NCBI GenBank assembly: GCA_035713725.1 | Contig: DASTMZ010000161.1 | Span: 1 to 13,585, forward strand | Reading direction: 5' to 3' | Length of the DNA: 13,585 nt | DNA from: DASQPR01 sp035713725 | GTDB taxonomy: Bacteria > Actinomycetota > Actinomycetes > Mycobacteriales > Micromonosporaceae | Shown: in pieces, positions 1 to 6,302 of the stretch | Position numbering within the stretch: the first letter of the stretch is position 1 | Layout of the letters: every line of letters starts with the position of its first letter | The notes under the pieces: generated by a model | The model's database searches: none | Seen by the model: only the letters and a program-made list of their open reading frames with translations | Told to the model about the DNA's origin: nothing | Program-made: the position numbers and the translations under genes

Positions 1-668
1 TCGGCCAGGCCGCCCTGGGCCACCAGCCGGCCGAGGTGCATGACGCCGACGTGCGTGCACACCTGCTCCACCTCGGACAGCAGGTGCGTGGAAAGCACGA
101 CGGTGGTACCCGCCGCGGCCAGGTCGGTGAGCAGCAGGCGCACCTCGCGAGTGCCCTGCGGATCGAGGCCGTTCGTCGGCTCGTCGAGGATCAGCAGCTC
201 GCGCGGCCGCAGCAGCGCGGCGGCGAGCGCGAGTCGCTGGCGCATGCCGAGCGAGAAGATCCGATATCGCTTACCCGCAGCGGCGAGCAGTCCTACCCGT
301 TCGAGCGCGGCGTTGATGCGCCGATCGGTGGTGGTGGGCGAGACCGTCCGGTCGGCGGCGTCGAGCCGGCGCAGGTTGTCGCGCCCGGATAGGTACGGAT
401 GAAAGGCCGGCCCTTCAACGAGCGCGCCGATGCGGGGCAGCACGTCGCGAGCGGCCGCCGGCATCGGCGCGTCGAGCAGCTGGTGAGTGCCGGCGGTCGG
501 CCGGATGAGGCCGAGCAGCAACCGGATCGTGGTGGTCTTGCCGGAACCGTTCGGTCCGAGGAAGCCGTAGACCGCGCCGTGCGGGACGGCCAGATCGATG
601 CCGTCGACCGCGACCTGGCCCGACCGGAACCTCTTGGTGAGACCGGCGCTGGCGATCGCAAGCGTCAC
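1..668 (-). CDS. ABC transporter ATP-binding protein, BcrA-type (partial, runs off left edge)
   Basis: This is the cytoplasmic ATPase of an ABC-2 type exporter; its permease is presumably beyond the left edge. The first 222 codons are visible. Walker A is at residues 38-46 (GPNGSGKTT). The Q-loop position reads GALVEGPAFHPYL, with Glu in place of Gln, as is common in the bacitracin-exporter (BcrA) branch. The signature is FSLGMRQRLALA instead of LSGGQ, also typical of that branch. Walker B plus D-loop is LLILDEPTNGLDP and the switch His is in STHLL. The start is a GTG whose last two bases are the first two of the upstream gene's TGA stop (GTGA overlap), so the two genes are very probably co-transcribed and translationally coupled. 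The exported substrate cannot be told. Family assignment is firm; the C-terminus is missing only because the window ends. Confidence 0.93.
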   Translation of the reverse strand, partial: MTLAIASAGLTKRFRSGQVAVDGIDLAVPHGAVYGFLGPNGSGKTTTIRLLLGLIRPTAGTHQLLDAPMPAAARDVLPRIGALVEGPAFHPYLSGRDNLRRLDAADRTVSPTTTDRRINAALERVGLLAAAGKRYRIFSLGMRQRLALAAALLRPRELLILDEPTNGLDPQGTREVRLLLTDLAAAGTTVVLSTHLLSEVEQVCTHVGVMHLGRLVAQGGLA

Positions 669-1975
669 GTGTGTGCCGGGCTGGGGCTCGCTGGCGCTGG
701 CGCCGGGGTGGGCGGCGCAGCCGGCATCGGTGGGGCGGCGTGCGGTGACGGCGCGGTGAGTTGGCCGGCGCTCGAGGACGCCGCGCTCAGCAACGCGGAC
801 GGCGCGACGGCACCGGCGAAGACGCGTCCATCATCAGTCACGAGGACAGACAGTAGTCGAGTCGAGAGCATTCGGCCGCTACCCCATGTGCCGCTGACTC
901 GCGGCAGCGCACCGATGATCGCGCCGAGTGGGTTGCCCGGTCGCGTGCCGCGGATGTCGGGCGACGCGGCCGCGCCACCCGATGCCGTGGCACCCGACGA
1001 TGACGTCACGGCTCCGGGCGCTCGCGCGGCCAGGATGGCCGTCCACCCGGTGCCGATCACGGTCGCCTGTGGCCGCTCCGCCGGCGCTGGCTTGGCGCTC
1101 GTCGACGGCTGCGCGCCGGGTGCGGTCGTGCCCGGTGCCGTCGTGCCGTGCCCGGCCGACGGGCGGATCTCGGTGACCTTCGCGCCGGCCGGCGGGTCGA
1201 AGTGGAACAGCGTGGCGTCCGGCCGGTCGAAGCTCACCTGAGTGAAGCCGACCTCGAACGCCGGGCTTGCGTATCCGCGCGCGAACACGCGCAACCGCAA
1301 CGGAACGCTCTTCGCGCTGTCGATGGCGATCCGGATGCTCGCCACGAGAGAACGCGAGTCACGCGGCGTGATAACCAACTCGTACGCGGAGCGGCCGGCG
1401 ACCGTGACCGCGCCGGCGTTGCGGATCGACGTGGTCTTGTCGAGCAGACCCAACAGCGCGGTCGCGGCCTGCTCTGGTGATGGCGGCAGCAATGACGGGT
1501 AGGGCATCGCCCCGCCGTTCGGGGCTGCCGGTTGCGCCGGGCCGGACGGCAGCCGCAGATGCTGCGCTTCGTTGTCCGCACTGGACCAGATCCACAGATC
1601 GGGGCCGTCGCGGACCACGTCGGACTCGCCCAACGCACCGAGCAGCGCGACCCGGCTCATGGTGGGGCCGGCCGACCACACCCGCAGCGTGTGCGAGCCG
1701 GACAGCAGCAGCGACCAGTCGGCCGTACCGTCGCCGCCGATGTTGTTCGGCAATGCGGGCAACCCGAGATCGGCGCGCTCCACGACGGTTCCCGACACGC
1801 CTGTGGTGTCCGCGTCGCTGAGGGCGACGAGCAGCTGAGCGGCGGTCCGCGGCGGCAGCGACGCGCTCGCGCTGGATCGGATCACGGCCGTCATCGCGGC
1901 GATGAGCGCGATCGCGCACACCACGCCGAGCGGCACAAGCCATCGCAGCGCGGGACGGGTCGCGAAGGACCGCAT
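665..1975 (-). CDS. Membrane-anchored LolA/RseB-like protein, 436 aa
   Basis: The protein starts with a short basic N-terminus and one hydrophobic segment at about residues 12-32, so it is probably anchored in the membrane with the rest outside. The Cys at residue 20 is not in a good lipobox. Residues about 40-265 look like the LolA/RseB-type lipid-binding half-barrel that actinobacterial genomes carry beside ABC transporters, with stretches such as LWIWSSADNEAQHL, YELVITPRDSRSLVASI and VPLRLRVFARGYASPAFEVGF. A Pro/Thr/Ala linker follows that contains a 15-bp tandem repeat (1119-1148, encoding TTAPG twice). Near the C-terminus comes a short conserved-looking block, VSGTWGSGRMLSTRLLSVLV, with TDDGRVFAGAV after it, and then an Ala/Pro tail. 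The start is supported by AGGAGG at 1983-1988, 7 nt from the ATG. It overlaps the downstream ABC ATPase. The role is inferred: handing a lipophilic ligand to or from the transporter, or sensing envelope state. Confidence 0.85.
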   Translation of the reverse strand: MRSFATRPALRWLVPLGVVCAIALIAAMTAVIRSSASASLPPRTAAQLLVALSDADTTGVSGTVVERADLGLPALPNNIGGDGTADWSLLLSGSHTLRVWSAGPTMSRVALLGALGESDVVRDGPDLWIWSSADNEAQHLRLPSGPAQPAAPNGGAMPYPSLLPPSPEQAATALLGLLDKTTSIRNAGAVTVAGRSAYELVITPRDSRSLVASIRIAIDSAKSVPLRLRVFARGYASPAFEVGFTQVSFDRPDATLFHFDPPAGAKVTEIRPSAGHGTTAPGTTAPGAQPSTSAKPAPAERPQATVIGTGWTAILAARAPGAVTSSSGATASGGAAASPDIRGTRPGNPLGAIIGALPRVSGTWGSGRMLSTRLLSVLVTDDGRVFAGAVAPSALLSAASSSAGQLTAPSPHAAPPMPAAPPTPAPAPASPSPAHT

Positions 1976-2049
1976 CAGTCAACCTCCTCGGCGGGCGTCC
2001 GCGTTAGGTCCCGCCGTCCGGTTACGTCCTAGATGCCTATCATGTCTGG

Positions 2050-2070
2050 CCGCGCTGTGGCCATACTGAG
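2050..2070 (+). repeat. 21-bp direct repeat, copy 1 (possible operator)
   Basis: The copy begins CCGCGCTGTGGC and ends CTGAG. It matches the copy at 2161-2181 at 18 of 21 positions, with the first 12 bases identical. The copies are 111 bp apart start to start, in the same orientation, and both lie in the divergent control region. This copy is nearer the LolA-like gene. An operator for the adjacent OmpR-type regulator is a reasonable guess; nothing in the sequence proves it. Confidence 0.55.
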
Positions 2071-2160
2071 CAGGTCAGTCGTGCCATGCGCGTACGCCAT
2101 TGTGGGCCATCGGCATGGTCGGCGTGGCAGGGTCGGCGCGTCGATACGATGGCGGCCCGC

Positions 2161-2181
2161 CCGCGCTGTGGCGACCCTGAG
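2161..2181 (+). repeat. 21-bp direct repeat, copy 2 (possible operator)
   Basis: This is the second copy of the CCGCGCTGTGGC...CTGAG element, differing from copy 1 at three positions. It ends 43 bp before the response-regulator ATG. If the TACGAT at 2145-2150 is the -10 box, this copy would overlap the start of the transcript, a position suited to repression. See copy 1 for the shared interpretation. Confidence 0.55.
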
Positions 2182-2224
2182 ACGACCGCGTGACGGCCAA
2201 CCAAGGCCGTGACACGCTGGACCA

Positions 2225-3118
2225 ATGCGGATACTTGTGGTCGAGGACGAACCCCGCCTGGGAAGGGCACTACAGCGCGGCCTGACCGCCGAGGGATACC
2301 GGGTCGATCTCGCCACCGATGGGATCGCCGGCCTCGAGGCCATCCGCCACGAGGCGTACGACACCATCGTGCTCGACATCATGCTGCCGAGGCTGTCCGG
2401 CTATCGCGTCGTGCGGACGATGCGCGAAGAAGGCATCTGGTCACCGGTGCTGATCTTGTCGGCGAAGGACGGCGAATATGACGAGGCCGACGGCCTCGAC
2501 TGCGGCGCCGACGACTACCTGACCAAGCCGTTTTCGTTTGTCGTGCTGCTCGCTCGGCTTCGCGCGCTGCACCGCCGCGGCGCACCCGAGCGCCCCACGG
2601 TGTTGACCGTCGGGACATTGCGGCTCGACCCGGCCAGCCGGCGCGTGTTGCGTGACGACACCGAGATCACGCTCACCGCCCGGGAGTACGCTCTGCTCGA
2701 ATATTTGATGCGGCGGCAGGACCAGGTGGTCACGAAGATCGAACTGTTGGACCGGGTGTGGGACGCGGGTGCCGACACCGACCCGAACGTTGTCGAGGTC
2801 TACGTCGGATACCTGCGCCGCAAGATCGACCAGCCGTTCGGCCGGCATTCGTTGCAGACGGTGCGTGGCGCCGGCTATCGACTCGTCGATGACACGCGCG
2901 GTGGCGATCTGCGGATGGCGGCGGTGGATGGCTCGGCGTCCGACGCGGACGCGGTCACCGAGGACGCGTTCGCCGACTCGGCCATCGCCAGCGGTGCGGT
3001 CTCCGACAGCGTTGCGACACCGAACGACGCGGTCGGCGCCACGGCCGGCCGCAGATCGCAGCAGGCGCGAGCGGCGGGTGCGGACGTCCCGGCCGCCACC
3101 ACACCACGTGAGAGGTAG
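2225..3118 (+). CDS. OmpR/PhoB-family response regulator with long C-terminal tail, 297 aa
   Basis: This is a DNA-binding transcription factor activated by phosphorylation from the kinase encoded next to it. The receiver domain is at residues 1-115, with acidic pocket E7/D8, phospho-acceptor D51 (VLDIMLP), switch Ser79 and K101 (YLTKPF). The winged-helix output domain covers about 125-222 (LTAREYALLEYLMRR, then VEVYVGYLRRKID and TVRGAGYRL). The usual family length is about 220-240 residues; here about 75 more follow, rich in Ala, Asp, Ser and Thr, with no recognisable domain and no hydrophobic segment. The tail stays in frame to a TAG 3 bp before the kinase ATG, and the kinase ribosome site lies in its last codons. 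The Shine-Dalgarno site before this gene is weak, but MRILVVEDE is the standard family start. Confidence 0.95.
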   Translation: MRILVVEDEPRLGRALQRGLTAEGYRVDLATDGIAGLEAIRHEAYDTIVLDIMLPRLSGYRVVRTMREEGIWSPVLILSAKDGEYDEADGLDCGADDYLTKPFSFVVLLARLRALHRRGAPERPTVLTVGTLRLDPASRRVLRDDTEITLTAREYALLEYLMRRQDQVVTKIELLDRVWDAGADTDPNVVEVYVGYLRRKIDQPFGRHSLQTVRGAGYRLVDDTRGGDLRMAAVDGSASDADAVTEDAFADSAIASGAVSDSVATPNDAVGATAGRRSQQARAAGADVPAATTPRER

Positions 3119-3121
3119 CAC

Positions 3122-4552
3122 ATGCGCTGGTGGCGCCGGCTGAGTCTGCGCGGGCGGCTCACGCTCGTGGGTTCGGTCGGTCTGGCCGCCGGTCTCGCGC
3201 TGGGTGGCGTGCTCATCCTGCTGGTGCTGCACTTCGTGCTGGTCAATTCGCTGGACTCGTCGGGTCGCAACACGGCGAGCGACGTGGCCTATCTTGTGGA
3301 CGCCGGCAAGATCTCCACACCCATCCCGTCGGCCGGTCCCGCGCTGGTCCAAGTTGTGACGCTGGACGGGACGGTACGAGCGGCGTCGAGCTTCAGTGAC
3401 GACCTGGTGCCGATGCTCGATCCGAACCAGTTCGAGCGGGCCCGCGAGGGACACGTGATCGTGTTGCCCAGCGATCGCGTACAGGCCGGCAACACGAGTG
3501 GCTCGATGCGTGTGGTGGCCGTCGAGGCGACCGAGGGCCGGACACCCGAGTGGGTGCTGGTCGCCTCGCCGACGAAGTCCGTCGAGGAGAGCACCGAGGC
3601 CGTCCAATCCGTCCTGCTGGTGGCCTACCCGCTGCTGCTCGCCGCGCTCGCGCTCTTCACATTCCGGGTGGTGGGGTGGTCGCTGCGACCTGTCGAGTCG
3701 CTGCGTCAGGGTGCCGCCAAGATCAGCGTCAGTGGTCGCCGGTTCGGCCGACTTCCGGTGCCGGACGCCAAGGACGAGGTGAACCGGCTCGCGGTCACGC
3801 TCAACGACATGCTCGACCGGCTGGACGCCGCCCGGGCGCGACAGCAGGCGTTCGTGGCAGACGCCGCGCACGAGTTGCGGAGCCCGATCGCAAGCCTGCG
3901 TACCCAGCTCGAAGTGGCCGCGCATCTCGACGAGCCGCCGCTCGCCGACGAGCTGATGGCCGACGTGGCGCGGCTCGGACGGCTCGTCGACGACCTGCTG
4001 CTGTTGGCCCGTGCCGACGAAGGCGATCCTCGGCTCCGCCTCGTCGAGGCCGTCGACGTCGGTGAACTCGCGGCGACCGTGGTGCACGGGTACGGCAAGG
4101 CGCGGGTACCCGTGTCGTGCCACGCCATGCCTGGCGCGCTCACGCTGGGCGACCCGGTCGCGGTCGGCCGCGTCATCGACAACCTCGTCGGCAACGCGGT
4201 CAAGCACGCGACGACCAAGGTCGCGGTGCAGGTCGCGCAAGCACCCGACGCCGTGCACCTGGTGGTCACGGACGACGGGCCGGGCATCCCGGCCGCCGAC
4301 CGGGAACGCGTGTTCCGCCGATTCACCCGCCTGGACAACTCGCGCGCCCGCAGCGACGACGAGGGCGCCGGCCTCGGCCTCGCGATCGTCCGGGAGTTGC
4401 TGCGACTGCACAACGGCAACATCGCGCTGGGCGACGCCTCTCCGGGGCTTCGCGTCGACGTGACACTGCCGACCGCCGGGCCGGACGGCGAGCTGCGCGC
4501 CGAATCGCCGGACCCGGTGACTTCGCCCACCGCCGAGGTCGGTCAGCGCTGA
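3122..4552 (+). CDS. Two-component sensor histidine kinase, 476 aa
   Basis: This is a membrane-bound kinase that should phosphorylate D51 of the regulator encoded 3 bp upstream. Transmembrane helix 1 is at about residues 14-42, an extracytoplasmic sensor loop at about 43-160 and helix 2 at about 161-183. A HAMP linker follows (WSLRPVESLRQGAAKIS). The H-box is FVADAAHELRSPI with phospho-acceptor His250. The ATPase domain has an N-box with Asn358 (DNLVGNAVKHA), a G1 box DDGPGIP at 384-390 and a G2 box GAGLGLAIV at 415-423, so it looks catalytically complete. The last 25 or so residues are a polar tail. The ATG is preceded by GAGAGG at good distance. The sensor loop has no recognised ligand-binding fold, so the signal is unknown. 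Confidence 0.95.
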   Translation: MRWWRRLSLRGRLTLVGSVGLAAGLALGGVLILLVLHFVLVNSLDSSGRNTASDVAYLVDAGKISTPIPSAGPALVQVVTLDGTVRAASSFSDDLVPMLDPNQFERAREGHVIVLPSDRVQAGNTSGSMRVVAVEATEGRTPEWVLVASPTKSVEESTEAVQSVLLVAYPLLLAALALFTFRVVGWSLRPVESLRQGAAKISVSGRRFGRLPVPDAKDEVNRLAVTLNDMLDRLDAARARQQAFVADAAHELRSPIASLRTQLEVAAHLDEPPLADELMADVARLGRLVDDLLLLARADEGDPRLRLVEAVDVGELAATVVHGYGKARVPVSCHAMPGALTLGDPVAVGRVIDNLVGNAVKHATTKVAVQVAQAPDAVHLVVTDDGPGIPAADRERVFRRFTRLDNSRARSDDEGAGLGLAIVRELLRLHNGNIALGDASPGLRVDVTLPTAGPDGELRAESPDPVTSPTAEVGQR

Positions 4553-4563
4553 CCCACGGGTAC

Positions 4564-4620
4564 GCCCAACCGACGTCACCGTGATCCGGCCGGCGCCGTG
4601 ATGTCGTCTGTCAGTTGGGC
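4564..4620 (+). terminator. Long imperfect hairpin after the histidine kinase gene
   Basis: GCCCAACCGACGTCAC (4564-4579) can pair with GTGATGTCG (4598-4606) and GTTGGGC (4614-4620). This gives 9 pairs including one G-U and 7 further pairs, separated by a 7-nt bulge, around an 18-nt GC-rich loop. It begins 12 nt after the kinase stop and ends 21 nt before the ATPase ATG. No T-run follows. It could end the two-component transcript or form a leader structure for the ATPase gene; the sequence does not decide. Confidence 0.5.
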
Positions 4621-4641
4621 GGCACTATCGTCATCGGCGTG

Positions 4642-5391
4642 ATGTCCCGGCACCTGGAGCGCTACGACTGGGTGCCGGGTCGCGAGGTGGATACTGAGCG
4701 GTGGCCGTTCACCGTGCCGGCGGTCGCGCAACTCATCCGGGACGGCGGCTTCGAGGTGCCGCCCGGCATCACGTTCCTGGTCGGTGAGAACGGCAGCGGC
4801 AAGTCGACGCTCATCGAGGCGTTCGCGGTGGCGTACCCACGACGCGGCGCCGAGTCGACCAGCAAGCTGCGCGTCACCGGGCCGAATCCGAGCGACGAGG
4901 ACTCGCCGCTGCACTGGCACCTGCGCGCGAGGACGCATCGGCTCGCCGCGCCGGGCGGCTTCTTCTTGCGCGCCGAGACGATGCACGAATATCTGGCGCA
5001 GATCGACCGGTCGCCGGCCGACCTTCGAGCATGGGGCGGCGAGCGCGTGCAGGCTCGGTCGCACGGCGAGTCGTTCATCGCGATCCTGCGCCACCGGTTC
5101 GCCGATCGCGGTGTCTACTTCCTCGACGAGCCGGAGTCGGCGCTGTCCTTCCAGTCCAGCCTCGCATTGCTCATGGTGCTCGATGCCTTGCGCCAAGAGG
5201 GCTCGCAGGCGATCGTTGCGACGCACTCTCCACTGATCGCCGCGCTGCCGGGTGCGACGACGTACGAACTCGGCGACTGGGGCATGCGCCGCGTCGAGTG
5301 GGACGACCTCGACGTGGTGGCGAACTGGCGCGACTTCCTCACCGCGCCCGGTCGTTGGCTGCGCCACGTCGTCGACGCGACCGGCGACTAG
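4642..5391 (+). CDS. Lone AAA/ABC-like ATPase (RecF/SbcC-type P-loop), 249 aa
   Basis: This is a soluble ATP-binding protein of the small stand-alone AAA_21/AAA_23-like type (similar to COG3910), whose cellular role is mostly unknown. Walker A is at residues 48-56 (GENGSGKST). The ABC-like signature is SHGESF at 140-145. Walker B is VYFLDEPE with D162 and E163, and the switch His is H195 (ATHSP). No coiled-coil insert lies between the motifs, so it is not an SMC-like repair ATPase, and no membrane domain or nuclease partner is adjacent. I chose the ATG at 4642. A TTG 27 bases upstream is in frame but lies inside the preceding hairpin. No clear Shine-Dalgarno site precedes either start. It stands alone, converging on the minus-strand gene 31 bp beyond its end. 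Confidence 0.85.
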   Translation: MSRHLERYDWVPGREVDTERWPFTVPAVAQLIRDGGFEVPPGITFLVGENGSGKSTLIEAFAVAYPRRGAESTSKLRVTGPNPSDEDSPLHWHLRARTHRLAAPGGFFLRAETMHEYLAQIDRSPADLRAWGGERVQARSHGESFIAILRHRFADRGVYFLDEPESALSFQSSLALLMVLDALRQEGSQAIVATHSPLIAALPGATTYELGDWGMRRVEWDDLDVVANWRDFLTAPGRWLRHVVDATGD

Positions 5392-5417
5392 CGAGCCGCG
5401 ACCGGCGACGAGCGAGC
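5376..5417. repeat. 21-bp tandem duplication across the ATPase stop codon
   Basis: Two adjacent 21-bp copies (5376-5396 and 5397-5417) differ at a single base, T at 5389 versus G at 5410. The T makes the TAG stop of the ATPase gene; in copy 2 the same codon reads GAG and stays open. The repeat fills most of the 31-bp space between two convergent genes. The core CGACTAGCGAGC (5385-5396) also occurs at the end of the ABC-2 permease gene near 12000. Confidence 0.85.
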
Positions 5418-5422
5418 CGCGG

Positions 5423-6058
5423 TCAGACGCCGAGGCGTGCGGTTCGCAGCCGGCCGGCGAGGTCGGCCGGACCGTCGACGTCCACGTAGGCCGCGCCCTG
5501 CCGGCCGGAGAAGAACAGTGCCACCTCGCCCGGCTCGCCGGTGACCCGGATCGTCGGTCCACCGAGGCCGGCCGAGATCGGCGGGTAGCCGGGGCTCACG
5601 ATCGACAGGGCCGCCGGGAACCCGCGAAGGCGGAACCGTGCCGCCAGGCGTACCTGCGCAATGAGCGCATCGTCGAGTCCATGCGGCAGCGTGCGCGGCG
5701 CCCAACCGGACACGCCGCGACGGACGTCCTCGTGATGGATGAAGAACTCCGCCGTGTTGACCGCGCGGTCGATGGCCGGTAGTCCGGCCAGCGACCACGG
5801 CGACGGATGGCGGACGAGGTCGACCAGATGGCGGTAATCCTGGGCGGCCGCCGCGCGCCGCACTGCCTCCAGGTGACCGGCCAGCGGCTTGAAAACGATG
5901 CCGGCCGCGGCATCCGGGCGGCGGTCACGCACGACAAGATGCGCGGCGAGATCTCGGGTGGACCAGCCGGCACACAGCGTGGGCTTACCGGGACCGACGG
6001 TGTCGAAGAGGTCGCAGAGCGCGGCGCGCTCGCTGCGCGCGAAGTTCGGCCGGACCAT
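5423..6058 (-). CDS. TIGR03085-family DinB/maleylpyruvate-isomerase-fold protein, 211 aa
   Basis: This is a cytoplasmic four-helix-bundle protein of the actinobacterial TIGR03085 family, related to mycothiol-dependent maleylpyruvate isomerases and DinB-like metalloenzymes. The family opening is clear (MVRPNFARSERAALCDLF, then the cysteine and tryptophan of TLCAGWSTRDLAAHLVVR). His40 and the cluster Glu103, His107 and His108 (TAEFFIHHEDVRRG) are the likely metal ligands. The C-terminal half carries the usual small beta-rich domain. Length matches the family. The open frame extends far upstream, but those residues are the antisense of the neighbouring exporter gene, so I start at MVRP. There is no clear Shine-Dalgarno site; TACCAT, read on the minus strand at 6071-6066, sits where a -10 box for a leaderless transcript would be. 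The substrate is unknown. Confidence 0.88.
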   Translation of the reverse strand: MVRPNFARSERAALCDLFDTVGPGKPTLCAGWSTRDLAAHLVVRDRRPDAAAGIVFKPLAGHLEAVRRAAAAQDYRHLVDLVRHPSPWSLAGLPAIDRAVNTAEFFIHHEDVRRGVSGWAPRTLPHGLDDALIAQVRLAARFRLRGFPAALSIVSPGYPPISAGLGGPTIRVTGEPGEVALFFSGRQGAAYVDVDGPADLAGRLRTARLGV

Positions 6059-6302
6059 TCGGATGATGGTAGAGCGCCGGCCGCCCGGAACGAAGTGGCG
6101 GGAAACACGCGTGCGTACGAGCGGGTCGGCATGAAAGGGTAAGGACCGAAGCGCGGATGGGTCCGATACGTCGATGATTCGCCGACGGCAGCGGGACCGC
6201 GGTCCGCGCTTCGTCGAGCGCAATGGGTGGGGATGCGCGGTGGTTCGGGATGCGCCACGGGTTGGCACGCGCAGGCGGCGGGACAGGGGCACGGAGTCAG
6301 GG
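6059..6302. promoter_or_regulatory. Divergent intergenic region before the exporter operon
   Basis: This 244-bp gap separates the leftward TIGR03085 gene from the rightward exporter operon. It should hold both promoters. The leftward side has TACCAT (6071-6066, minus strand) 7 nt before the ATG. The rightward side has a clear GGAG ribosome site at 6293-6296. A palindrome CACGCGTG is at 6106-6113, but I see no longer operator-like repeat. The region stays open in one rightward frame from 6174, but that stretch is Arg-rich and lacks similarity to exporter N-termini. Confidence 0.45.

Larger units (their letters stand above)
1976..2224. promoter_or_regulatory. Divergent control region between LolA-like gene and response regulator
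   Basis: This 249-bp gap separates two genes that point away from each other, so it must hold promoters in both directions. It contains the AGGAGG ribosome site of the leftward gene, a pair of 21-bp direct repeats (annotated separately) and a dyad ACGGCC-N6-GGCCGT at 2193-2210 just before the regulator's ATG. A TACGAT hexamer at 2145-2150 could be a -10 box for the rightward gene, but no good -35 box stands at the proper distance. The response regulator has only a weak Shine-Dalgarno site. The promoter assignment is tentative. Confidence 0.5.

Noticed and set aside
399..1241. 280-residue plus-strand open frame opposite the ABC ATPase and LolA-like genes
   Set aside because: Both minus-strand genes have clear family features and an overlapping start/stop; the plus frame has none.
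2441..4579. 712-residue minus-strand open frame opposite the regulator and kinase
   Set aside because: The opposite strand encodes two complete, motif-rich proteins. The antisense product is His/Arg/Gln-rich low complexity, typical of high-GC shadow frames.
4615..4641. TTG start extending the AAA ATPase by 9 residues
   Set aside because: TTG is rare, lies within the 3' arm of a hairpin, and the family-like sequence begins after the ATG at 4642.
6174..6302. In-frame upstream ATG extending exporter subunit 1 by 43 residues
   Set aside because: The added residues are Arg-rich and unlike exporter N-termini, whereas the ATG at 6303 has GGAG at proper distance.
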